From assembly GCF_003402535.2 (NCBI RefSeq), contig NZ_AP025171.1, positions 1,674,001-1,738,000 of the forward strand: a DNA stretch of 64,000 bases, written 5' to 3'. Source of the stretch: Cupriavidus sp. P-10. GTDB lineage: Bacteria > Pseudomonadota > Gammaproteobacteria > Burkholderiales > Burkholderiaceae. The translations under genes were made by a program, and so were the position numbers. This document shows, one piece after another, positions 1-6,924 of this stretch. The first letter of the stretch is position 1. The number at the start of each line of letters is the position of its first letter. The notes below the pieces were generated by a model, which saw nothing but the letters and a program-made list of their open reading frames with translations, was not told where the DNA came from and did not search any database.

Positions 1-668
1 ACAGCGAGACTGCGCCGATGGGCGGGCAGCGTGCGCATGTGGTTGCTGCCATGCGGTGGGAGCGGTCCAGCGGCATCGTTGTCTGCCTGGTCTGCCTGGT
101 CTGCCTGGTCTGCCGTGTCGGCCACCGACAGCACCAGCGCGTAAGCAGGCGGCGCGGCGTAGAGCGCGATGATTTCTGGCGACGGGGCTTCCGGAGCAAA
201 GGATGCCTCCGCTGCGCCACCAGACTCCTGCATCGGCATGCCGCCGGCCTGGCTACTGGCGCCCGGTCTTGCTCCGGCCGCGCGCCAGTGCCGCGAAACG
301 CTCATCGCGCTCACGCCGAGTTCCGCGGCAAGGCTGCGGGTGCTCCAGCCACGCGAGACGCCCGTCATTTCGCAGCCGGTCAGCATGGCCAGGCGTTCCA
401 CGTCCACCCGCACCGGCGGCGCGCCACGCGGCAGGTCGCGCAGGATGCCGCTCACGCCGGACATCGCATAGCGCTCACGCCAGCGTGCCACCTGGGCCCG
501 GCTGATCCCAAGCTGCGGGGCGATCGCCTTGTTCTGTTCGCCACTGGCGGCGAGCAGGACAATGCGTGCGCGCTGTGCCAGGCGGGCGGGGGCGTCGGGG
601 GCTCGGGTCATTGCCTCGAGCTCGGCGCGTTCGTGCTCAGTCAGGGAGATTCGGGGTGCAACACGCAT
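1..668 (-). pseudogene. IS630-like helix-turn-helix protein, partial and degenerate
   Basis: The reverse strand is open from an ATG at 668 to the window edge. The first 130 or so residues look like the DNA-binding half of an IS630-family transposase: QRARIVLLAASGEQNKAI, then a helix-turn-helix around QLGISRAQVARWRERY, then RSLAAELGVSAMSVSRHWRA. IS630 enzymes then continue into a DDE domain that usually opens with a VDEKSQIQALDR-like motif. Here the matching stretch EIIALYAAPPAYALVLSV is followed by ADTADQADQADQAD, made by a 9-bp tandem repeat, so the first catalytic Asp motif is absent. I read it as a decayed or domesticated transposase relative. The rest of the gene lies outside the window, so a functional HTH protein is not excluded. 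Confidence 0.55.
81..114. repeat. 9-bp tandem repeat inside the IS630-like ORF
   Basis: The unit gtctgcctg is present three times in a row and starts a fourth copy. On the reverse strand it encodes the residues ADQADQADQAD at the point where the transposase similarity ends. Slippage in this repeat would keep the frame, because the unit is a multiple of three. Confidence 0.8.
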
Positions 669-752
669 AAGCAACCTCTGCGGATTGGCGGTGGCTAGCC
701 TGCCAAGGGAATGCGCCGGCGGTTCGGATGCCCGCGCCGCCGGTACGACGTT

Positions 753-1580
753 TCAGCCCAGTGCGGCAATGGCCGCGGGCACCGGCTCCTGATAGAGCGC
801 TTCAATCAGCGCCTTGCGGCGCTCACGCGTGACCACGCCTTTGGGCACGCCGGTGGACCCCGAGGTAAAGAAAATCCGCGCGATGTGTTCGGCGCGCACC
901 GCGCCGTGCGCTGCCTCGATCCGCGCCAGGCGTTGCGGTGTCAGCTCGGTATCGAGCAGCGCGTCCCACCTCATATTCCCGTCGGCGGCTTCCTCCACGG
1001 CAATAGTCGCCTGCGCCGGCAGCGCCAGTGCCCGCAGCGCGCGGGCAAAGCCGGGCGCCGATTGCACGAACACCGCGGCCGGCGCCAGCAGCTTATGGAC
1101 ATCTTTCAGCCGCACGAAGTCCTGGCTCTGCAGCGAATAGGCGGCGGATACCGCGGCGCAGGGAATGCCCACGTATTCGGCGGCTGCCACCACCACGGCA
1201 TGCTCGATCGAATTGCCCGACAGGATCATCAGGGGCTGTTGGCGCGACGGGCCCATCTCAAGCAATCCGGCCGCCACCGCCAGCATCTGCCGGTGGAAGT
1301 CGCCCCAGCAAAGCGTGCGCCAGGCGCCGGCGCTGTCGCGCTGGGCCAGCGCGGTCTGCGTGGCGCGCTGCCGCGCCCAGCCCTTGACGAAGCCGCTGAA
1401 GCCCAGGTGCGGCGATGGCACCGGCGCCGTGCCGGCGCGCAGCAGCAGCGTGCCATCGGGGCGCACCTCGTGGATCGCCTGCGCGGTGCGCAGAGCGGCG
1501 TCGCGATACCGCGGCTGCATTCGTGCCATGTCGCTCGTCGACGAGGTGGCGTCAGTAGCGTGTGGCCGATGGTGCAACAT
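753..1580 (-). pseudogene. Feruloyl-CoA synthase-like acyl-CoA ligase with internal deletion
   Basis: The 275-residue product begins like a feruloyl-CoA synthase (RPDGTLLLRAGTAPVPSPHLGF, then a GAWRTLCWGDF segment) and reaches the AMP/ATP-binding signature FFTSGSTGVPKGVV near residue 245. Enzymes of this family continue for about 300 more residues. Here the signature is followed at once by TRERRKALIEALYQEP, which resembles the extreme C-terminus of such ligases (compare ATRARRAGLVEALF at the right edge of this window). The gene therefore looks like an in-frame internal deletion that removed most of the adenylation domain, the hinge and the catalytic lysine. It cannot be an active ligase. The start at 1580 has a GAGGAG ribosome site about 12 bases upstream. 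It lies downstream of a Bug receptor gene on the same strand. Confidence 0.75.
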
Positions 1581-1630
1581 TGTCTTGCGTCTCCTCTCTC
1601 TTGCGCCCCGGGGACCTGCCGCCGCCAGGG

Positions 1631-1658
1631 TCGATGTCGTTCAGTCGATGTCGTTCAG
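1631..1658. repeat. 14-bp tandem duplication at the 3' end of the Bug gene
   Basis: The unit tcgatgtcgttcag occurs twice head to tail, and a third partial copy (tcgatg) follows. The second copy covers the stop codon of the Bug receptor gene (tca at 1655-1657 on the plus strand), so the terminal residues of that protein derive from the duplication. Confidence 0.8.
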
Positions 1659-2689
1659 TCGATGGTGGCGCCCGAGCGCTCGATGGTGGCCTTCCACTTG
1701 CTGCGCTCGGCCTGGATGAAACCGGCGAACGGCTGGCCGGCCAGCGGCAACGGCACCCCGCCCATCTTGTTCAGGGCCTCCACAGCGGCGGGATCCTTCA
1801 ACATGCGCCCGACCTCCGCCTGCCACCTGGCCACGATGGCGGCAGGCGTGCGCGCCGGGAAGAACAGGCCGATCCACGAAGTGGACTCCGCCGCCGGATA
1901 GCCGGCCTCGGCAATGGTTGGCACCTGCGGCAGCGCCGGCAGGCGCGTGGCGCCAGTGACGGCGAGCGCGCGCAGCTTGCCCGCCTGGATCTGCGCCAGG
2001 GTGGAAACCGGATAGTCGAAGGTCATGTCGACCTGCCCTGCCAGCAGGTCATTGATGGAAGGCGCGCTGCCCTTGTACGGGATATGCACGAACCTGACGC
2101 CGGCCTGCGCCTGGAACAGTTCGGCGGCGAGGTGCGTGCCGGTACCGTTGCCGGCGGAAGACACCGTCAGCTTGTCCGGATTCGCCTTGGCGAACGTGAC
2201 CAGGTCCTTGACCGACTGGTACGGCAGGCGGCTGTTCACGACCAGCACATTGGGGATCGAAACCAGCCCCTGCGCGGCAACGAAATCCCGGGCCGGATCG
2301 AAGCGCAGCGCCTTGTACAGGTACTGGTTGCTGGCCATGGTTCCTTGCGTGCCCATCAGCACCGTATAGCCGTCAGGCTCGGCCCGTGCCGCCAGCTCGG
2401 TGGCCAGGTTGCCGCCCGCGCCGGGGCGATTGTCGACGACGACGCGGATGCCGCCGTCGCGCGCCATGCGTGCCGCGACCAGTCGGCCGAGCTGGTCGGT
2501 AATGCCGCCGGGCGGCCCTGGCACCACCAGCGTGACCGGCTTCTCCGGATAGAACGCCTCTGCCCGCGCAATGGGCATCCACGCGGCCAGTACGCCACAT
2601 GCCAGTGCCGCGGCACTCGCCGCGACCAGCCTTCTCCCGCACGCGCGCAGGCGCGGCACCTTGCCATGCGTTTGCCCTTGTCTTTGCAT
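1655..2689 (-). CDS. Bug/TctC-family periplasmic solute-binding protein
   Basis: The 344-residue protein has a cationic N-terminus, a hydrophobic segment and an Ala-X-Ala-type cleavage region near ACGVLAAWMPIARAEA, so it should be exported to the periplasm. The mature part starts with FYPEKPVTLVVPGPPGG and contains VVVDNRPGAGGN, YTVLMGTQGT, YKGSAPSINDLLAGQVDMTFDY and GKLRALAVTGATRLPALPQVPT, all hallmarks of the Bug (TctC) family that is greatly expanded in beta-proteobacteria. These receptors bind small carboxylates, often without a cognate transporter nearby. Its substrate cannot be told, but the neighbouring ligase remnant suggests an aromatic acid. The true start may lie a few codons further in. 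Confidence 0.9.
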   Translation of the reverse strand: MQRQGQTHGKVPRLRACGRRLVAASAAALACGVLAAWMPIARAEAFYPEKPVTLVVPGPPGGITDQLGRLVAARMARDGGIRVVVDNRPGAGGNLATELAARAEPDGYTVLMGTQGTMASNQYLYKALRFDPARDFVAAQGLVSIPNVLVVNSRLPYQSVKDLVTFAKANPDKLTVSSAGNGTGTHLAAELFQAQAGVRFVHIPYKGSAPSINDLLAGQVDMTFDYPVSTLAQIQAGKLRALAVTGATRLPALPQVPTIAEAGYPAAESTSWIGLFFPARTPAAIVARWQAEVGRMLKDPAAVEALNKMGGVPLPLAGQPFAGFIQAERSKWKATIERSGATID

Positions 2690-3061
2690 TACCCAGGTCT
2701 CCTGTTCGCACCGGGGACGTCCCGGCTGGCTACCGTCACTCGGCGTGGCACTCCTGCTATCTACGAATACCCGTAGTCAATCACGGAATTTCGTACAAAT
2801 TGAATACTACGTCATTTCGTATAAATCTACAAAATATCGTAGGCGAAGCGGAATATGGCTCACATACGCCCGTGCAGCCAATGCGCCCCCCTGTATCGCT
2901 GATAGCAAGGCTTATCCGCTGGGCCACCGCGTATTTGCCCGCATATCGACCGCATGCCCCCCCTTGGTCGAGTGGGGCGAAGGCCGGGGCACTGCGTGAC
3001 ACTGTCCAGCAGAAACCGCAGCCCATCAGCGAATGCCGGCTGCCACCAGTGAGACAAGCCG
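2690..3061. other. Intergenic region between divergent genes, with an AT-rich control segment
   Basis: This 372-base gap separates the minus-strand Bug gene from the plus-strand hypothetical gene. Positions about 2740-2860 are clearly AT-rich compared with the surroundings and hold a pair of 13-bp repeats (listed separately). The remainder is GC-rich with no convincing gene. Confidence 0.6.
2788..2826. promoter_or_regulatory. Pair of 13-bp operator-like direct repeats
   Basis: The words atttcgtacaaat (2788-2800) and atttcgtataaat (2814-2826) differ at one base and are 26 bp apart, start to start. Each is itself an imperfect palindrome. They lie in the AT-rich segment about 100 bp upstream of the Bug gene at 1655-2689. 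Two sites 2.5 helical turns apart suit binding of a dimeric regulator. The regulator is unknown. Confidence 0.45.
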
Positions 3062-3484
3062 ATGCAGTGCCACCCTTCCCCGACGCTTTCCGCGCCATTC
3101 AAGGCCGACCCGCCGCCGGCAACGATCCAGCCCTTGCATGGCCTCGCGCCGATGGAGCGGCTGATGGACCTGCTGCAGGAAGTCCGCCACGTCAGCCGCC
3201 AGCTGCAGCGCAAGGCGCGGCAACTGGCGCGCTGCGATGACGAGCCCGCGTATGCCGAGGTCCTTCACGCCATGCTCAGCGACCGCATGCGCAGCGGCGA
3301 TGCCCGCATGCGCATCGTTTGCTACGCGTCGGCGGCCGAACTGGGCGTGCCGGTGGAGCTGCCCGCGGAACACTGCAGGCAGGCCATGGCCGGTGGCCCG
3401 GGCTTCGCGCTGCGCGTGCTGTTCTGGGCCGCGCACCGCCGCATGCAGGGCGCCAGGCGGCCGCGACGGCAGGCCGGGGAATGA
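3062..3484 (+). CDS. Hypothetical protein
   Basis: This is a 140-residue ORF whose codons follow the strong G/C third-position bias of the neighbouring genes, which supports it being real. The central part (ERLMDLLQEVRHVSRQLQRK) is predicted to be an amphipathic helix. No family is recognised and no signal peptide or membrane segment is visible. A start at 3152 (MERLMDLL) is also possible because the first 30 residues are proline-rich and less convincing. It is followed by a DUF2889 gene after about 100 bases. Confidence 0.5.
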   Translation: MQCHPSPTLSAPFKADPPPATIQPLHGLAPMERLMDLLQEVRHVSRQLQRKARQLARCDDEPAYAEVLHAMLSDRMRSGDARMRIVCYASAAELGVPVELPAEHCRQAMAGGPGFALRVLFWAAHRRMQGARRPRRQAGE

Positions 3485-3582
3485 CCTGGTGCTGACGATG
3501 CCGCCCCGCACGCCACCGAGACTGACGCTACCGATCGACCTGCCGCCGGCTGCGCTGCGCGCGCCGGCAGGGAAGCCATGCC

Positions 3583-4158
3583 ATGACCCAGACCACCACT
3601 GACCGCATCGCCATCCACACCCGCGAAGTGACCTGCCGCGGCTATGAACGCAGCGATGGCCTGCTCGATATCGAGGCCGAAATGCGCGATATCAGCCCCA
3701 CCGGCACCGACCTGCTGTTCCGGCAGGTGTCGCCGGGCGGCGCCATCCACCACATGCGCATCGTCGTGACCATGGACCGGGCACTGGTGATCCGGGACGT
3801 CAGGGCGGTGATCGAAGCCGGGCCCACCGAGTACTGCAACGCGATCGAGTCGGCCTACGCCGGCCTGAAAGGACTGCAGATCCGTGGCGGCTTCCGCCAG
3901 CAGGCCAAGGCGATCGTCGGCGGCGTGCACGGCTGCACCCATCTGACCGAACTCCTCGGTCCACTGGCCACCACCGCCACGCAGACCACCATGGCCATCG
4001 GCCGCCGCGAGCGCAATGGCCGCTGGCCCGGCGAAGGCACCGGCCCCATGCCGAAGCCGGTGCTGATCGGCAGCTGCCATACCTACCACGAGGATGGCGA
4101 GGCGGCGAAGCAGCTGTGGCCAGTGCACCGGCGCAGGCCCGCCACGCAGGAAGCCTGA
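3583..4158 (+). CDS. DUF2889 domain-containing protein
   Basis: The 191-residue protein matches what I know of DUF2889: an N-terminal CRGYERSDGLLDIEAEMRDI, then IHHMRIVVTMDRALVIRDVRAVIEAGPTEYC written here as two overlapping conserved blocks, a GLQIRGGFRQQAKAIVGG segment, and the signature GCTHLTELLGPLATTATQT. The family has no established biochemical function. It is cytosolic by appearance. It sits just ahead of the Bug receptor/thiolase/acyl-CoA synthetase set, and a role linked to that pathway is inference from position only. The gene ends 50 bases before the next start. Confidence 0.8.
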   Translation: MTQTTTDRIAIHTREVTCRGYERSDGLLDIEAEMRDISPTGTDLLFRQVSPGGAIHHMRIVVTMDRALVIRDVRAVIEAGPTEYCNAIESAYAGLKGLQIRGGFRQQAKAIVGGVHGCTHLTELLGPLATTATQTTMAIGRRERNGRWPGEGTGPMPKPVLIGSCHTYHEDGEAAKQLWPVHRRRPATQEA

Positions 4159-4208
4159 ACCCCGGCACGCCCTGCGCGGCCGGCAACCATGAGAACCACG
4201 GAGGAGAC

Positions 4209-5192
4209 ATGAACTGTTTTGCGGAACGGACCCGCGCACCCTGGCGCGCATTGCTGGCGCTTTGCCTGCCGGCCCTGGCAGCACCCGCGGCCGCCCAGCC
4301 ATACCCGGAACGGCCCGTGCGCATCGTGTCGATCACCAGCGCCGGCACCGGGGCAGACGACTACACGCGCCTGCTGGCCAAACACCTGGGACAGAAGCTG
4401 GGGCAGAGCTTCGTGGTCGAGAACAAGCCCGGCGCCAACATGATCCTGGCCTGCGACTATGTCGCCAAGGCCGCGCCCGACGGCTACACGCTGCTGTTGT
4501 CCGCCTCCGGCGCCATGGCGGCCAATCCTTTCCTGTTCAAGCGCCTGCCCTATGACCCGCTGAAGGACTTCGTGCCGATCGCGCGCATGTCGGTGATTCC
4601 GGTGGCGCTGGTCGTGCCGGGCACGTCGCCGTACCGCACCGTGGCCGACCTGGTCAGTGCGGCCAAAGCCAGACCGGGCACGCTCAACTTCGGCACGTCG
4701 AGCACCGGCTACCGGACCATCATCACCGCCTTCAACGACGCCGCGAAGATCCAGGCCATGAGCGTTCCGTACAAGGCCATGAGCACGCTGCTGCCAGACC
4801 TGATGAGTGGCGTGGTCGATTACGGCGTGGTGGAGGTCTCGGCGGTGGTCCCGCACGTGCAGTCGGGCAAGCTGCGCGCGCTGGCGGTTACGGCCAACGC
4901 GCGCATGCCGCAACTCAAGGATGTCCCCACCATGGCCGAGGCCGGCATGCCGGCGGCGGCGATCAACAGCTGGACCGGCCTGTTCGCGCCGGCCGGCACG
5001 CCGCCGGCCATCGTGGAAAAGCTCACCCGGTACACGCTGGAATTCGTGAACTCGCCCGAAGCCATGGCGCACTACGGCGCACGCGGCAGCGTGCCGTATC
5101 CCGCTGGCGGTGCCGAGCTGCGCAAGACCATCGCCGCCGACCAGCAGATGTGGAAGCGGCTGATCACGCTGGCCGGCATCGAGCCGGAATAG
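4209..5192 (+). CDS. Bug/TctC-family periplasmic solute-binding protein
   Basis: A start at 4209 is chosen because GGAGGA lies just upstream and the product then opens with a classical signal peptide (MNCFAERTRAPWRALLALCL, cleavage after AAAQ). The mature protein runs PYPERPVRIVSITSAGTGAD, VVENKPGANMILACDYVAKA, DGYTLLLSASGAMAANPFLF and GKLRALAVTANARMPQLKDV, the usual Bug blocks. Length is 327 residues, normal for the family. It is the first gene of a probable operon with a thiolase, a DUF35 protein and an ADP-forming acyl-CoA synthetase, so it presumably captures the substrate that these enzymes handle. Confidence 0.9.
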   Translation: MNCFAERTRAPWRALLALCLPALAAPAAAQPYPERPVRIVSITSAGTGADDYTRLLAKHLGQKLGQSFVVENKPGANMILACDYVAKAAPDGYTLLLSASGAMAANPFLFKRLPYDPLKDFVPIARMSVIPVALVVPGTSPYRTVADLVSAAKARPGTLNFGTSSTGYRTIITAFNDAAKIQAMSVPYKAMSTLLPDLMSGVVDYGVVEVSAVVPHVQSGKLRALAVTANARMPQLKDVPTMAEAGMPAAAINSWTGLFAPAGTPPAIVEKLTRYTLEFVNSPEAMAHYGARGSVPYPAGGAELRKTIAADQQMWKRLITLAGIEPE

Positions 5193-5288
5193 CACCTGCT
5201 CTGACACAACCTCTGACACCACCTCAGCCGCCCGGCGGCATGCCGGGCGCGCCCGCCCTCCCACCTTACCGACCTACAGGAATCAAAC

Positions 5289-6455
5289 ATGAGCATCAAA
5301 GGCAAGGCCTATATCGTCGGCGCCTATGAGCACCCGACCCGCAAGGCACCGGACAAGACCGTGGCGCAGCTGCACGCGGAAAGCGCCAAAGGGGCGCTGG
5401 AAGACGCCGGCCTGACACTGGCCGATGTCGACGGCTACTTCTGCGCCGGCGACGCCCCCGGGCTGGGCGTGCTGAACATGGTCGACTACCTTGGCCTGAA
5501 CGTGCGCCACGTCGACTCCACCGAGACCGGTGGCTCGTCTTACCTCGCGCACGTGTCGCATGCCGCGCAGGCCATCGCCATGGGCAAGTGCAACGTGGCG
5601 CTGATCACGCTGGCGGGCCGCCCGCGCTCCGAAGGCTCCAGCGGCACCAAGCCGCGCAACTGGGGCGACAACCTCCCCGACCTGCCCTTCGAAGCGCCCT
5701 ACAGCCCGCTGACCGTCAATTCGTATGCCATGGTGGCGATGCGCCACATGTACGCATACGGCACCACCAGCGAACAGCTGGCGTGGATCAAGGTGGCGGC
5801 CTCCCATCACGCCCAGTACAACCCGAACGCCATGCTGCGCGAGGTGGTGACCGTGGAAGACGTCCTGAACTCGCCAATGATTTCCGACCCGCTGCACAAG
5901 CTGGACTGCTGCGTGGTCTCCGACGGCGGCGGCGCGCTGATCGTGGCCCGGCCGGAGATCGCGGCAAAGCTGAACCGTCCGAAAGTCCGCATCCTCGGCG
6001 CGGGCGAGCACGTGAAGGGGCAGCTTGGCGGCAACGTGGACCTGAGCTGGTCCGCGGCCAGGGTATCCGGCGCCGCGGCCTTCGCCGAAGCCGGCGTCAC
6101 GCCCGCCGACATCCAGTACGCCTCGATCTACGACAGCTTCACCATCACCGTGCTGATGCAGCTGGAAGACCTGGGCTTCTGCAAGAAAGGCGAAGGCGGC
6201 AAGTTCGTGGCCGACGGCAACCTGATCTCGGGCGTAGGGAAGCTGCCCTTCAACACCGACGGCGGCGGCCTGTGCAACAACCACCCGGCCAATCGCGGCG
6301 GCATTACCAAGGTGATCGAGGCGGTGCGCCAGCTGCGCGGTGAGGCCCATCCGGCCGTGCAGGTCAGGAACTGCGGGCTGGCACTGGCGCAGGGCACCGG
6401 CGGCCTGCTTGGCTCGCGCCACGGCAGCGCCACCCTCATCCTGGAACGTGAATAA
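5289..6455 (+). CDS. Thiolase family protein (SCP2/lipid-transfer thiolase type)
   Basis: The 388-residue protein starts SIKGKAYIVGAYEHPTRKAP and carries thiolase-fold features: ADVDGYFCAGDAPGLGVLNM, the acyl-binding region around VDSTETGGSSYLAHVSHAAQ, CVVSDGGGALIVARPE, and a C-terminal NHPANRGGITKVIEAVRQLR followed by CGLALAQGTGGLLGSRHGSA. This is the non-decarboxylating SCP2-type branch, which often pairs with a DUF35 partner and may act in retro-aldol or thiolytic cleavage of CoA esters. The classic active-site Cys context of biosynthetic thiolases is not evident near residue 90, as expected for this branch. A good ribosome site (aggaat) precedes it. The DUF35 gene follows after 28 bases. 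Confidence 0.85.
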   Translation: MSIKGKAYIVGAYEHPTRKAPDKTVAQLHAESAKGALEDAGLTLADVDGYFCAGDAPGLGVLNMVDYLGLNVRHVDSTETGGSSYLAHVSHAAQAIAMGKCNVALITLAGRPRSEGSSGTKPRNWGDNLPDLPFEAPYSPLTVNSYAMVAMRHMYAYGTTSEQLAWIKVAASHHAQYNPNAMLREVVTVEDVLNSPMISDPLHKLDCCVVSDGGGALIVARPEIAAKLNRPKVRILGAGEHVKGQLGGNVDLSWSAARVSGAAAFAEAGVTPADIQYASIYDSFTITVLMQLEDLGFCKKGEGGKFVADGNLISGVGKLPFNTDGGGLCNNHPANRGGITKVIEAVRQLRGEAHPAVQVRNCGLALAQGTGGLLGSRHGSATLILERE

Positions 6456-6483
6456 CCCCTGCACGCAGGCATCGAGCACAGCC

Positions 6484-6882
6484 ATGACGACACCCTATAC
6501 CCCTACCCCCTTCAAGGCACCCGCCGAACACCCCGACAACACCGAATTCTGGGCCGCCGCGCGCGAAGGCCGCCTGCTGCTGCGCCACTGCGACAGCTGC
6601 GGCAAGCCCCACTGGTATCCGCGCACGCTGTGCCCGTTCTGCCTGGGCACGACCCAGTGGAAGCAGGCCAGCGGCCGCGGCACGATCTACTCGTACAGCG
6701 TCACGCGCCGCGCCGGCCCGACGCCATTCTGCATGGCGTACGTGACGCTGGACGAAGGCGTCACCATGATGACGCAGATCGTCGACTGCGACCTCGACAC
6801 GGTGCGGATCGGGCAGAAGGTGCTGCTGCGCTTTGCGCCGTCGGACGGCGGTGCGCCGCTGCCCACCTTCACGCTTGCCTGA
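6484..6882 (+). CDS. DUF35 zinc-ribbon/OB-fold protein
   Basis: Starting at 6484 gives 132 residues with an N-terminal rubredoxin-like zinc ribbon (LRHCDSCGKPHWYPRTLCPFC, four cysteines in two CxxC pairs) followed by an OB-fold (GRGTIYSYSVTRR, then AYVTLDEGVTMMTQIVDCD). This architecture is that of the partners that bind CoA esters beside SCP2-type thiolases and ChsH2-type hydratases or aldolases. Its position between a thiolase and an acyl-CoA synthetase gene supports a complex with the thiolase. Upstream in-frame codons overlap the thiolase gene and lack domain similarity, so the shorter start is preferred. Confidence 0.85.
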   Translation: MTTPYTPTPFKAPAEHPDNTEFWAAAREGRLLLRHCDSCGKPHWYPRTLCPFCLGTTQWKQASGRGTIYSYSVTRRAGPTPFCMAYVTLDEGVTMMTQIVDCDLDTVRIGQKVLLRFAPSDGGAPLPTFTLA

Positions 6883-6924
6883 GCCACATCGGCCCTGCCC
6901 CGCACCCAACCTAGCCAGCCTGTT

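Noticed and set aside
81..114. CRISPR-like repetition
   Set aside because: Units are 9 bp and contiguous without spacers; it is a simple tandem repeat. No CRISPR array was seen anywhere.
18..698. Plus-strand ORF of 226 codons at the left edge
   Set aside because: It is antisense to the helix-turn-helix ORF, has low-complexity translation (repeated CLV) and no family resemblance.
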